Positions 11,815 to 24,500 of a stretch of DNA of 64,000 nt are shown one piece after another. Position 1 is the stretch's first letter, and every line of letters starts with the position of its first letter. Location of the stretch: contig NBBA01000018.1 in NCBI GenBank assembly GCA_002794785.1, positions 806,001 through 870,000 of the forward strand, read 5' to 3'. Below the pieces are notes generated by a model. That model was not told the origin of the DNA. It did not search any database and worked only from the letters and a program-made list of their open reading frames with translations. Made by a program: the position numbers and the translations under genes. This stretch comes from Coniferiporia sulphurascens. Its lineage: Eukaryota; Basidiomycota; Agaricomycetes; Hymenochaetales; Hymenochaetaceae.

Positions 11815-13788
11815 CTAAAGCTCACTCGGCCCACGAAGCTCGTCAACGTTTAACGCACAAAGCCGCGTATGGTCCCGAAGTAAGTCAGGTTTACCCATCG
11901 GACGGTCAATGGCGAATCTCCTTTGTGTCTCTAGGTCCATCTTTCCCTCCAATCGGTCCGCAACGAGACGGCCTATTACGGGTAGGAACTACAAGTCGTT
12001 AGGACTATAAATCATCGGCTTTAAAATCACTCAGCTTGCCTTGTATCCGTGTCCGCTACCAGACGTTACGAGAGCCAGACCGGGGTCAGCCGGGTGAATA
12101 TCTATTATCCAATCAGAGTCGGGTGAGTCGGTGTACCTACGGAATTTACATGTCAGGATTACAGCAGGAACTTTCCATTTTTACTTGCGATATACGCACC
12201 AGCACAGACGCGTGTAGTGGAAGGGCTTATGCGCGAGCTCGGGGTATACCTCTTGCAGGCAGTCGCGTATGATCTGAGCGTCCGACTGCGGGATCTTCAG
12301 GCCATCAGGACCATGGGAAGATACAGTCCTTGGAGTCGAAATTTTTGCGCTTGCCGCATCTAGGGACGGCGCGCTTGGAATGGGTACGAAATTCGTTACA
12401 CCCCCGGTATGTTTTGCCGCCTTGACGATATTGTCTTTGTTGGGCTTTAAAATGCATGTTCGAGCGATTAACAAAAGATAGACATGATGAGCAAGACATC
12501 TGACATACTGGGAATACATAAAATCCGGAAGGACCGAAGTCGAGTACGATTGGAGATTTGCGATATCGCTCCGCCTCTTCATCCGTCAGCTTAATTGTCG
12601 CAATGCTCTGCCTAAAACACACTTTATGTGAGCTTGGAAACCAGGCGGTTTTTGATAAAACCAACCCCGACGCAAGACAGCGCTCTCCTAAATTCAGGTC
12701 TGGGAACGTGGAAGCCGTCCAACTACCTGTCGCAATGACGACCATGTCTGCAGCATATTCGCAGCCATCTTTGCATTTAACGCCAATTGTCCTTGACGTT
12801 TGTGGCCCGGTGGCTGAATTCATCTTTTCGGACTTGCCGCTACCTTTGAGGAGTACCGAGACCTCCTTGCCTGGGAGTATCTTCCCGCCAAGTTCCTCCA
12901 CACGCTGAATTGCGCGCCGGATACCACCTTCAGCGAATGCCCAGCCACCATCGACGTTCAGGTAGCCGTGTGAGTCTGTAATTTTTTCACCGAGAGGCAC
13001 TTCAGGATGAAATAGCTCGGAAGGTTGGACAGTGTCAACTTTCCCATCGGAAGTCAGTACGCACAAGCCCACTCCTCCTTTCGTAGATTTAGGTACCGCA
13101 GCAGAAGGCTCAAGTCGCCTGACACGAACCCCATGCGCAACATCGTTCTTATACGCGCCATCAGCGTAAATCGACACTCCCGTGCCAAGCACCAGCACAC
13201 CTGACCTGTGACAAATTCATGGGAAAAGACATTAGCCGCCGATCATTAAATTCAAATCAGGGAACTAAAGAGGAACAGATCTAAATTTATGGGCTCCAGC
13301 GAAGTAGATAAGGAATATCAGAGATTCTCAAGCGCACCAGTACTCACTCGTGATAGTTGTCACCCCACTCCTCTCGGTTTTTCCACGCAGCAATTGCTTC
13401 CCTTGCCAAGCGCGTATAGAACTCGTCGTGATACGACGAGCGTATGACTGTTTATTTCAGGAAAAGCCACAAAGAAAACGAACTAAGCAACGGACTGCGC
13501 GTAATTACTACAGGACTCACCCTTATTGATGTCTGTGCTTGCGGCATCAATTGCCGGAAGTTCAAGTGCGCGGTCTAGAATAGTAACGTCGGTGTATCCG
13601 CGCTGGAGGAGGTGTAGCGCAGTAGAGATGCCGAAGCAACCGCTACCGACAATAACTATTTTCGACGCCGGTGTGAGGGATGACACCGCTGAGTTTGAAA
13701 GCGCGGGTGCGCCGGTCTTCAAGCCACATTCGCCCTCGAGTTTAACTTCGGGCCTGGAGCTAAACATTTGGAGGATGTTCGTTAACAT
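11815..13788 (-). CDS. FAD-dependent amine oxidase, fructosyl-amino-acid oxidase (amadoriase)-like
   Basis: Exon 1 starts MLTNILQMFSSRPEVKL and carries the FAD dinucleotide motif VIVGSGCFGISTALHLLQRG with LDRALELP. It stops at DINK (donor at 13520). A second exon (about 13350-13445) reads SSYHDEFYTRLAREAIAAWK. A large exon follows, with YLNVDGGWAFAEGGIRRAI and MVVIATGSWTAS. Then come an exon ending KPFHYTRLCW and, after an intron, YTDSPDSDWIIDIHP and LVTSGSGHGYK. The tail FLPVIGRLVADRLEG is joined through a 51-base GC-AG intron (11989-12039) and ends GPSEL before the stop at 11815. Family knowledge: the Cys of the CW pair binds FAD covalently, and the enzymes oxidise N-substituted amino acids (fructosyl lysine/valine, sarcosine, pipecolate, saccharopine), releasing hydrogen peroxide. 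The Amadori assignment is an inference from overall resemblance. A simple ORF scan would make the gene look truncated at about 12181. Confidence 0.84.
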
Positions 13789-16700
13789 TGTATATATCTG
13801 GACTGAGGAATGTCTCAGAAGGAGGAAGGTGAACGCGAAAAGTAGGGAGGTGGGTGAGCGGAAAGTAGACGAGTTTTTGACGAGTATAAAAGGCGGACGA
13901 CACGGCAGCTCGCGGGCCAGGCGTATCGTACTCGCTCGGGGGTTGAGAGGCGGGTTTGGAAGCAGCTTTATACACGGGCTCGGGGACTGTTGCAACCTTT
14001 ACCCGCGTGCGTCCGGGACGTATCAACAAATCGAAATTCGATGGCCTGTCTCGATCTTCCGGTACGTCGCATGATACACATGCTACGGGACGCGTGATAA
14101 GAGCATTCGAGCCGAAGCAGATATTGAAGAGTTTGTCTTTTTGTCTTTTGATTCTCCTTGGCTCCGCAGAAGAGAAAATATGGCGTAACTTAGTAGCAGG
14201 AGTGGGAAGTCCCTTCGAAGTCTTCGCGTTCCGTGGTGGCTTGCAACCCGCTTCGGTTTCGGACCCGCGGACTGCATGCGGAAAGACTAGAAGGTAAGAA
14301 AATAGGCAAATCCGACAATAGAAAGGTCGGAAACTGCATGGCTGGGAAGTCGGAGCACAAAAAATTGATTGCCAGTACAATCAAGTTCAAAAGATATTTC
14401 CGTTCAGTTTCTAAATTCCGCATATACATTGACAAAAAGGAGGAATGCAAACTTGTAAAGCTTGTGAGCTTTGTGAAAAGCCTAACTCAAGAGATATAAT
14501 GGAATAATTGAGTTATTTGAGTTGATCGAAGCTCAAGAAGCACGGCGTTGAGCGCCGAATAGTAAAATGCTTCAGGAGATAAGCAATATAATCAGTTGAG
14601 TAAAAGTAAACTAACGCCGTGTAGGATCTCGCCGCGCCCAAGTTGTTTTCGTGTTCAATTTTTTTCGCAATTTTACCCGCACTGAATTTCTGAATATCCG
14701 GCGGCTAAGCGACCTTTATCCTATCGTTCCGACATATTGTCCAAAGCTGGCGTGCGGCATCGGAGTAAAGCAGTTTGTATCAGAAGACAACACGGTAAAC
14801 GAGTAGTGGGGTGTACACATGTTCCGTGATGAGGCCATGTCTCGACTTTTCGGAGCAGCAAGAGGCTAACGGGATATATCTTCAAGTTAATTGTCCGTTC
14901 GCCACGATTATCCGCACACAATATCCGCTTCGTAATCAATTGCCGACACCGATCTTCCCTTAAAATTGGGCGATCACGGATAAACTGGAGGGGTTAGCCA
15001 GCATTATGAAATAAGGTCAGGATCATCGGCGGCCGGCATCAATTCACACTGCCTAGACAATGTCCCGGGTATCATTCAAACAAGGGACCCGAAGCAGCAC
15101 TGTAAATCGTTGAGCGATGTTAAGGGCGGGAAAATCATGCGCTAAGTAGTTGCCCAATTTTCGAGGAACGAGAGCGTTGAGACATACAGGCCGTCGGATC
15201 AAGAATTTAATGCTTACATGCGCCCTAAAAGTTGAGATTCCAACCTCTTGTAGAGTCAACGCATGATTCGGAGTTTCAGGAGTGTCCTAGTGCGAGAACA
15301 GCCCACAGGAACATCGAGGGTCAGGTGGCCAGCCGAGAGGCATCGGATGTAATGGGCGAACCGAATAGGGCAAGGAACACATAGAGCTTACCTTCGACAC
15401 GGAAACCCGAGAACATGCTGTTCGCATTCTCTGCAGGATCCCCAGATTTTGTAGCGCCGATTGCAAACGGACAGACATGTCGAGCTTAACTCCGCGCCCA
15501 AGTTGCACCAGTGCACGTAAATGGAGAGAAGTCGACGGAATTGTCGTTCTTTGGGACAAGAAGTAAGATAGATGAAAGCGAGGAAGGAAGAGGGTGATGC
15601 AGTAAGGGAGAAAGCGGGAAAGGCCCGAGCGCAGTTCGCAGCCTATTAATTTTTACCCGCCTAGAAGGCGAATGACTCATCTGTCTTGCGAAGGCGAGCT
15701 GCCATATCCGACTCGATTGAGGTTTGTTCCGGCGATCGCCTTTTAAGATCTGAACTTGAACAAAGCTGTGCGCCGAGAACGAAACACCCGCACAGGAAGA
15801 CAGCGGAGCAACTACGGACTGTATCAAGATGACAGTCCGGGCTAATGCATGCACATATGCTCAGAGGGTTCAAGAGCATTCGCTAGATCTCTTCGGATCA
15901 CCAGGGGGAACCTGTCGGGTCGGAACAGCGGAAAAGGTGCATGGCGTTAATTCGTGCCCGAATTGCTTTTGATGGGTGAAAACAGTAAAAGACAGACGTG
16001 ATAAGAATGAAGGCTGGCGAAATGCGTGAGCGCGCTGGCCATGGCAAGGATTGCCAATCAGAGAACTTACTCTCTCAGCTGTATGGTAATACAAAGTCCG
16101 CATACAACGCAGCAAAATTAGATCCCATGAGATTCGTCACCAAATAAATGCCGACTGAGCCTCTAGATCGAGCTTAGATGCGTGATTTCTGGAACTAAAT
16201 TAAGTTTAACGAAACTCACGAAGTATGAAAACAGAAGTCACAGGCGAAGAACCACCTTAAAAAGAAGGTTAAAGAGCTCTGCTTTAACTCCGCTTCCGTT
16301 GAAGAAATGGTAGTCCGCGAAATACGGTGTCTACAAATCCTTGGATAAACGTATCGATTAAGCGCGCATTATCCACCAGAATAAACCCATGTCGACATTA
16401 CTGGCTTGCACAAATGGAGTGTACTTCAGTTCTGCAGCACCTTACGAACACGCTAAGAGGAAGGGTCGGGCTTATACCATCACGTATCGTAATATTTGGC
16501 AAGGGACGCGATGTCTCAGAAACCTGTCGCATTAACTAAGGAATGTCCACATAATATGTCCAGGGCCATGGAGTTTAGCCTGAGGAATATAATCATCATC
16601 AGACAATAACTTATGAGAGCGACGGGTTCGTCTTGTCTTACCTTAAGGCGTATTCGATGCGCCGTCCTCCCCAGAGAATACGCATATTGAATCTAGATTA

Positions 16701-17151
16701 TCCATCTTGCGACACACTACCTGAGCGAACACATCACAGATTCATTGCAGAAGGCGGGGATAGGAGTTGGATAAGAGAGAAGAAGTGCTCACTCATACGA
16801 GTTTAAGGCACGGGCGGTCCGCGTCCGTCATCAAGACATCACAAGACGCTAGAACTGAATTTCCGATTTACAACGTCTAGGCGAGTAGACCGGCGACAGC
16901 GGCAAACTGTACATGCGTTATTATACGTACGTGATTCAGTCTAACAGCCTCTCGGCCAAGGAAGTTCCAGAGATTCACAGGAATACAGAAATAGTGACAA
17001 GTAAAGAAATAAACTAAATACAGAGATCATGAGCGCATTACCTAAGATAAGGATAGTTACGGGGTACTCACAAATTACAGATACATACGCCTTCATGATA
17101 ATTCAATCCCTTCTTCATTCACTGGGACCAATCGTTCACTTCTCTGTCCCA
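13789..17151. other. Long spacer without recognisable genes
   Basis: No splice-linked coding series, protein domain, long repeat or terminal repeat was found on either strand. Base composition is balanced and frames are short, especially 14500-17130. The minus strand just upstream of 13788 presumably contains the oxidase promoter: a TTTATAC word lies at about 13884-13892. Confidence 0.5.
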
Positions 17152-18000
17152 TCAGCTCGGTGCACCCTGGTCCGGCAGACGCTCAATGGCGTACCGCCGG
17201 CGCACGATATACATGAGCGGAACGCCAGGCACCTTACGGATTCGTCGGCGTAACTCACGATCGCACGTCGCAACAATATAGCAGCGACTAGCTGTGACAC
17301 GCTGCACGAGGCAATCATCCGCGTATGTACCCTGGTGAGAGCAAGCGAGACGCTCGAAGCGTGGGTCCCGCGCGACGCGCAGAGCTAAACGGTAACGGGG
17401 ACCAAGCTTTTCAAGTTCCGCGAGTACACAATCCGTCACGCAAGGTATGCCTGAAGTCAGCGGAAGACATAGAAGTAGATTATACGTTAAGTGATACATA
17501 TGTGGACACACAAAAAAAGCCGCACGTACATTTGGCGTAAAGACAGTCCATCATGCCACTGACGAGCTCCAGTTTGTTTTGCAGGCTAAAGTTGATGAAG
17601 TTGGTGTCGATGAGCACGCGATAAGGAGGTGCAAGCGCGGTGTTGTGTTGGAGGAAAAGTGAGGAGGCTACCTGAGTACTTTCCAGAGCCGGGCAGTAAG
17701 ACAGAAAGCAGCATGCGAAAAGGAGAATGAAAACGGGGGGGACATACACTCTCTGAACAGTCTTTTCATGCGCCTCTTCCTCTTTCTTCTTTTGTTTTAG
17801 CTGATTCTCTTTTCTGTAATTTTTGCGTTTGATTCTGACGTGTAAAGTAAAATGGCGAGACGAGACATACAGACGTGCATCGTTTGGATTAAGAAGACGT
17901 TTGACTTGAGCAAATTTGCGTGTCTTTTTTGCTTTTCCCTAAGATTGGAATCCTAAGGAATTTTTTTCCATTGGTTTGGAAGAAAAGGTACACATACCAT
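17152..18000 (-). CDS. FCF1: rRNA-processing protein Fcf1/Utp24 (PIN-domain nuclease)
   Basis: The first coding exon is only the ATG (17998-18000), followed by a 59-base intron (17939-17997). Exon 2 reads [21 protein letters not shown] further intron leads to [20 protein letters not shown]. The PIN domain follows with [20 protein letters not shown] (first acidic residue in DTN), MMDCLYAK, intron, then [28 protein letters not shown] (acidic pair) and [17 protein letters not shown]. It ends RLPDQGAPS, close to the usual yGAPRF-like end. Family role: Fcf1 is the nucleolar small-subunit processome endonuclease that cuts pre-rRNA at sites A1/A2. The catalytic acidic residues appear intact. The gene is essential in yeast and is presumably single copy. 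Confidence 0.95.
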
Positions 18001-18865
18001 GGCAGTGAAAGACTCGATTAGTCCAATATAAGAGGCTTGAGAAAGTCGGAAGTATGTGGTCGTATTGTAGTCGCTAGACTCGTAGTAACTGCAGCGGATG
18101 AAATTGCTTACAAATTCTAGTTTGTTACTTAGTCACGTTATTGTTACGATTACTTTTTTTTGAGTCTTTTCGCGCGTTCAAGTTGTTTTACTTAATCTGC
18201 TTTCTTTTACAACAACGAGCAATTTATCAGGTCTCCCCTGGCTCGATCAAAGTTGTCTCTTTCTCACTTGAAGCTTGAGTCTGAGCATGTTTGAAAATGA
18301 GGCCCGGTGACTTGATCGACACTGTGGGTTTGTAGAACGCCGCGGTACGAGCTCACTTTTCGCGGGACGGAGTCTACGTTGCTAATCGCGGTTAGATAAA
18401 TCGGAAGTAACGCCTCTTCTTAATTACTCAAAAACTCTTCTCAATTCATCGGTTGTTGACACCGAACAACTCATGAACCAGCGTCCTGGCTTTTTTTTGT
18501 ATTCGTCCTGCTAGGTCTCCGGACCGGATATCTGCGATGATGGCTACTCCCGCGTTTCTTGGGCCTGAGCATGATGTGACGTGGATTTAATAACCCCTGA
18601 TAGGAAAGGTCTAAACAACGGAGCAACAGGAGTATCCATCATGTCATCCAGTATTGGAGGGGGTTACAGTCCAGGTAGAAGTGTAGTCTGTGAAACGTGT
18701 GTTGACAAAAATTTCTCCGCGGAACTCTGATGTGCTACTTATGCCTTTTCATTGCCATCTATATGCCTAGGGTCCTATTCGTTGAGGAAACCCAGGATGA
18801 ATTTTTACGCGCCCGAGAGGAAGTTCTAGCCGCGAGCTAATGGAAAATTAAATGCTCTGTTGTGG
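18001..18865. other. Intergenic spacer between two minus-strand genes
   Basis: This is AT-rich DNA that presumably holds the FCF1 promoter and the 3' flank of the zinc-finger gene. I see no reading frame or repeat to annotate. Confidence 0.5.
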
Positions 18866-20201
18866 TTACTGATTGTTACCGAAACGCAGCTGACCGGGTG
18901 GATGTGATAATGCTTTGCTTGACGGTAGATGGGAACTGCTTCCCGATGTGCCCATACCATAATCGGTCGTAGTGTCTATATCCATGGCCACGGAATCCGT
19001 CAACACGAGGCCTTTACCTCCTGTCCTCGGCCATATGCCATCGGAGGGTCTCAAGGTTTGAAATCCCATACTGTCAGGTACACGCTGCAAAGGTGACGCA
19101 CGACGAGAGCATGGCGGTCTAGGTCCGGAAAGTTGAGGGGACGCCGGCTCGGGTATGGTGAGTATCCTTATAGCTTCTATGCCTTCGCTTTCTTCCCTCT
19201 TTCTGTCACTATATTTACGATCCAGTCGCGAGTCTGGAATTTCAAGATTGGCAAGCGGTACGGGGCAGTCGGGTTCCTCTTGTCGCTCTTGCATTGCGGT
19301 AACTTGGGAGTTTGGCATAAGCTGTGAGAACGTCCGATGACAGGCGCCAGCAGTGTGATTTGCAACTTGTGTCCTCTGGGTATCGGTGATAGTCCGGCTT
19401 GACTCTTTTGCATGAAAATGCGCAGGAAGTATTTCGACAACGAGTGACATGGTGGTGAAGCTGGCTGCTAGAGAGACAGGCAGTTTGTCTAAAGTGGTAG
19501 TAAATTGTGGCCTTGATGTTTCGGCTTGTGGCCTGCTTCGGGCTGAGAATATTGCAATGGGCCGGAATATTTTTGATGATATCTCCATTCGCTGGTAGGC
19601 TATACGGCGATGAGCGTCGAGGAGGTGATCAGAGAGAAGGGGGTGACGAGCAACTATTAAATCGCAGCCTATATTGAGATCGGATTAGCATCAGTTGCTT
19701 TCGGAAGCGTCCGAAGTGTAAACGCGGAAAGCTGTCGGGCTCGCTTACCTCTGACGGGGCAAGGAAGGGGAACGCGAGACAAGTGGGTGAGCTCTACATG
19801 TGCTTGCAATGCCTCCAGTGATGCATGTATGTTGTAGGCACAGTTTTTCCATGCACAATGGTATTCCTGCTTATCTGTTTGATCAATAAGGGTTGTAAAT
19901 TGAAAGCTAATGATAATCATCATGGCTTGCCTTTGATTGCTTGCAATGGAGTTGAAGGATGTGCTACAAACAATGAATGAGCATGCTAGATACTGTAGTT
20001 ACTATGACTATCCCAATGGCATAGTACACAAAATAAATGCAAGGAATGGCTCACCTTTCCATATGTCTGCCATGAGTTAAGTGTTGAGTGACATTTACCC
20101 CAATCACAGGTTTGAGCAAAGAGTGACCACTTTGCAAGAGTGACAATGCCAATGGTATCTAGATAGACAATTTGCTTGGGTAGTTTACCTGACTTGTCCA
20201 T
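18866..20201 (-). CDS. C2H2 zinc-finger protein, probable nucleic-acid binding (5' end uncertain)
   Basis: The exons, in transcript order, are as follows. One (20055 upwards to about 20201) ends in CDWGKCHSTLNSWQTYGK. A 33-base exon (19931-19963) reads HILQLHCKQSK. One (19749-19869) reads QEYHCAWKNC ... LQAHVELTHLSR and ends CPVR. The long last exon (18866-19653) reads ARHPLLSDHLLDAHRRIAYQ and then a Ser/Pro-rich tail. Joined, they make two fingers: C-x4-C-x12-H-x4-H across the first intron, and a second C-x4-C...H-x4-H. The intron at 19870-19930 has a GC donor (AAAG|GCAAGC). No function beyond DNA/RNA binding is inferred. The ATG at 20201 is the nearest plausible start, but the frame stays open to 20483. 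A LINE inserted at 20490 now sits about 290 bases upstream, in the putative promoter or an upstream exon. Confidence 0.6.
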
Positions 20202-20477
20202 GATAAATATCGATTGTGCCAGCACCTGTGCTGTGACAGATTGGTTGCAGTGCACTTTCAGCTGTGATAGCCTTAAGGTAGTATTGACTTTTGGGGTCTT
20301 AGCACAGCCACAGTCACAGTTGCCAGTGTATATGATGTATTTGGTGTCTGAGGCTACTTTTAGTAACCATAACAAATATCTCCATTTTTCATGTATTGAA
20401 TCTGGTAAGGGTGTGTAAGCAGAGAAAATTGAAATTTGCATGATATGGTTTAAAGTTAGTAGATGATGGGGTGTAAA

Positions 20478-20490
20478 GACCAAATTGGGT
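20478..20490. repeat. Left target-site duplication of LINE copy 1
   Basis: GACCAAATTGGGT occurs here and again at 26248-26260, right after the element's poly(A). Three preceding A residues also match but merge with the poly(A) on the right. Confidence 0.93.
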
Positions 20491-21384
20491 CACCACCACC
20501 ATCTCCTTCGTTTAGGAGGGGTGCTGGGGGGGGTTTGCAGTTCATCCCTCGCTATCTGGCCCGTCTGAGGGTTGGCTCTGGTGGGGAGGGGGGGCTCTCC
20601 ATCTGTGTGTGAGTTCTCGGCTCTAGCATGCCAGCGGGTTAGCCAACGGCACGAGAGAGGTGCACTAGCCTGCCCGTCGGGGAGGACACGATGTTAATGT
20701 CCTCAGGGGAGAGGTGGTCCGGCGGACATCATCCTTGTCTCCAGGGGGTCGGCCTGTTCCAAGCAATCCCCTTTGGGGGACCCCACTGTCCCTGGCACAG
20801 ACAGTGAAAACTGCCACCCCAAATCCTGGAAGGGTTCTGATGACGGCAATTTGCCTAGGAATAGGGGTCTCATAACACGTGGCGTCGCGGTAAGAACCAA
20901 CCGACTCGATGCCCCTGACCCGATGCTGTGGAAGGGTGGCTAGAGACAAGTCACCACGGGCCTTTGGATCATCCTGTGGGAGCGTCCTCAGGTGGTTAGT
21001 ATGGGTAACTCCCTGGTTCTTCCCAATGTAGGGGGCCGGGGTCACCTGTGCAACATGGTAATCCCCGTATGCTGCGGATCCAGAAGTGGGGCAACTAAGT
21101 TAAACCACATATTCTCTAGGGTTACACCTGGGGTCTGAAGCACATGTGGGGAATCGGGAAACTTAAGTAGCGGCTAGGGTGTTAGTCCTCACAGCCTTCT
21201 GGGCATATTGGCTTCTCCATCGTGAAAGAGCGGGCCAGGGCCGTGGGGGGTAGTTCCCTTCATCGGCTGCAGAGTACTAAATCTGCCATGGGTAGGCGTG
21301 GGGGTAATTCCCACTGCCTTGCTTAAGTTGATTCCTTGACACGCAGACACACCCTGGGGTAACCCGGGGGACAGCGGGAGGGGC

Positions 21385-21576
21385 GTGGGAACCCCATATC
21401 CCAAGGAAGGTGTAGTCATTTGGTGGGCCTCGCAAGAGAACCCTTTAGTCAGGCCCTGCACCCACCCCCCCAAGTGCTCGAACTGCTCTGGCGAACACCG
21501 CACCAACTCTTCCAGCTGCCCCAAACAGTGTGGCCATGCCCATTCCTCTTTCGCCCCACCCCCAGTAGATGAGTAG
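21385..21576 (+). pseudogene. LINE copy 1 ORF1 C-terminal remnant (gag-like zinc knuckle)
   Basis: The frame contains CSNCSGEHRTNSSSC, a C-x2-C-x3-H-x6-C knuckle typical of LINE ORF1 proteins that coat the RNA. No longer ORF1 is visible upstream to 20491, so the rest is deleted, frameshifted beyond recognition or never existed in this copy. Its stop overlaps the ORF2 start: ATGAGTAG at 21569-21576 holds the ORF2 ATG and the ORF1 TAG. This suggests coupled re-initiation of translation. Confidence 0.6.
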
Positions 21577-24500
21577 TCCCTGGACGTTTATGCAACACAA
21601 TGTTGCAACGTCCCGAGTGCACGTCGAAGCACTCATCCACTCCTTCTTGTCTTCCCCTGGTGCCCCCTTTCCACCTGCAGTTATTTTATTCCAGGAACCT
21701 CCTTGGTACCCTATCGGTGCCTCCCCCTCTATGTTTGTGGCATCAGGTATGCCCGTCTTTGGCTTCCCCGCCATGCCCAACTACCACATCTTTGTGCCCC
21801 CCTCTGCGGGCAGCACTGAACTAACACGTCCGCGTGTGGTCACACTGGTTCACCAGTCAATCCCTCTGTCCCGAGTGGTGTTGGATGCTTCACGCTCCCC
21901 CACTCGCGACATACTCATGCTAATTTTTGACACTGGCCTTGGGCCTCTTTTTGTCACAAATGTATACAATCACGATGCAAATAAAAATGCTACCATCAAC
22001 TCCCTCGCTCTACTCGAGCTCCCCCCTAGTGCACACTGGCTGGTTGCTGGAGATTTCAACCTTCACTCCATCCATTGGGACCATGGCACCCATTCCACTA
22101 GCGACAGCCAAAAAGCCTGCCCACTTGAACATTGGGCCACCTCACATGCCATGCACCTCCTTAATCAGCCGGGCTTCGATACCCGGCGCCGCCCTTCCAC
22201 TCAATTCACTGAATCAGTCATCGACCTCGCCTGGGCTTCCCCATCTTTGGAAGACCTCGCTTTGGGCGATTCTTGGACACGGTTGTGGGATACCCCCTCC
22301 GGGTCGGACCATGCTGTTATCACCTGGACCATCCCCCTCTCTTCTAATGCGCACATCGACCCCTTCCTCTGCCCTAAGTATGACAATTCGCTCTCTACTG
22401 AATGGTTGGAAGCTCTCGATGGCCCACTTACTGCCGCCTTCGCCCTCTCAGGCACCACGTCTAGCCTCCTTGATGTCAAAGTCGCCACCATTCATGCTGC
22501 AATGCTTTCTGCCACCGATGCCTCGCACCCCCCTTCCACTCAGAAGACAGGGGGCCACAAGGTCAAGTGGTGGGATGCCTCCTGCTGTGCTCACATGGTT
22601 GCTTTGCGTGGGGCCACCCTGGCGACACGTATCGTGCTCCGACGCGAGTCGGCCGGTATTTTTCGCCGAGCCAAACACGTGTGGGCTGACTCGTTTACCG
22701 CCTCTGTCAAACCGGACAAAATCTGGCCAATGGCGAAGTGGGCAATGGGCACACGACAGGCTCCCATTCCTGCCCTGGTTACGGGACACACCACCGCGAA
22801 CTCTCCTGCAGAGAAGGCCTCCGCCTTTCGGGCCAAGTACTTCGGTACCCAACCTTCCACTGCCTCCCCCCTGACATATTCCTTTGTCGGTGCCCGTCCT
22901 ATGTGCAACCACCCTATCCTCATGGAGGAATTGGATCACGCCCTCAATCTCACTTCGAACACGAGTGCCCCAGGCATTATGGGTGTTGGCTATCAGGCCC
23001 TCAAAAGCCTGCATGCTGCCCATAGTGTTCCACTCCTCGCACTTTACAATGAATGCTTGGAAGCTGGACACCACCCCTGTCCTTGGAAGGATGCAAAGGT
23101 GGTGATGCTCTGTAAACTCAATAAGAAGGACCCCACTGCACTTAATGCATACCGCCCCATCACTCTCGAGGAAACTATGGGCAAACTACTCGAGAAGATT
23201 ATCGCTAATCGCGTCCAGTTCATTGCCAATGAACTGGGTGCGCTCCCCCTGTCCCAATACGGCACCCACCAAAAGTTGGGCATACTGGATGCCACCTCCG
23301 ACCTCATCAACAAAATTGAAATTGCGTGGGCCAAACACCACATTACCTCGGCCTTGGCTGTCGATGTAGCTGGCTTTTTCCCCTCAGTTCAACACCCTTG
23401 TCTGATGTCCGTTCTCTCCGAACTGGGTTTTCCCCCTCGCCTGGTTTCTTGGGTCTTATCCTTTGTTTCAGATCGCCGGGTTGCCCTGTCCTTTGACGGG
23501 TTCACCAACAACCTCACCCCCATCCCTAATATGGGGGTTCCTCAAGGATCACCCATTTCGCCCATCCTGTCTGCATTATTCACGACAAGCCTTCTTTCCT
23601 CTCTTCAGGTCTCTGACCCCCTCGTGTTCGTCCACGCTTACGTAGACGATCACCTCCTCACCACTTCTTCGCCATCCATTGCTACCAACATTGCACGACT
23701 CGAAGAAGCCTACGTCTCATTCTCCGCAGCCTGCCATGCCCTCGGACTCTCTCTGGATGATGACAAGTCTGAGCTCATCCACTGGACCCGATGGCGTGAC
23801 TTACGCGAAGATTCCCTAATCCACCCTATTCACCTGCCGTGATGGGGCCTCCAACCCCTTCGAATAGTTCCCTCCCGGCCCTTACGCTGGTTGGGGATTT
23901 TCTTCGATGCGCAACTGCTGTTTATGGTTCACGTTCAGCGCATGTGCTTCAAAGCCATGTCCTCCCTCCATGCCCTAGAACTCCTCGGCAACACCCTTCG
24001 CGGCCTCGACCCACTTCACCTACGACGTCTCTATATTGGGTGCATACTTCCAGTTTTACTATGGGGTTCCCCCCTGTGGTTCACAGGTGTACGCCAGAAA
24101 AGTAAATGTGACAAAATGACCCTCATCCAGTCCGCTGCATGTTGCTGTATCCTTGGATCATGGCGCACATCACCACGTGGCCCCTCGGAAGTCCTCGCGT
24201 CCATTCTGCCCATCCCCCTCCGTCTAGAGTGTACCAAAGCCCGCGCGGCCATAAGATATCTTACCACCATGCACTCCCTCCTTCCTTTGCGCACTACGTG
24301 TAAGGGTGCCATCACTACCTCCTTCGTCGCCCAGGTTCCCCCAGGTTGCAAACGAGTTCCGCGCTACACTCGCCCGCCCTGGATTGCGTTGCCTGCCCTA
24401 CAGCATGTCAGCATTGACTGGGCGATTGACCACTCTTCGGAAGCACGAGAGGCACTCGTCCAGTCACACCATGGCCTTATTGACCGGCTGCGCGATTCAC

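Noticed and set aside
12181..12582. Apparent 3' truncation of the amadoriase-like oxidase
   Set aside because: Following a normal intron and then a GC-AG intron recovers the conserved YTDSPDSDWIIDIHP and GSGHGYK-FLPVIG parts down to a stop at 11815, so the gene is complete.
13884..13891. TATAAAAG on the plus strand as a promoter
   Set aside because: No plus-strand gene follows within reach. The adjacent gene is on the minus strand, so the box orientation does not fit; its reverse (TTTATAC) is only a weak candidate.
22448..23074. Long minus-strand frames within LINE copy 1
   Set aside because: They are shadows of the strongly biased ORF2 codons. The same shadows occur antisense to ORF2 in copy 2, and none carries a domain.
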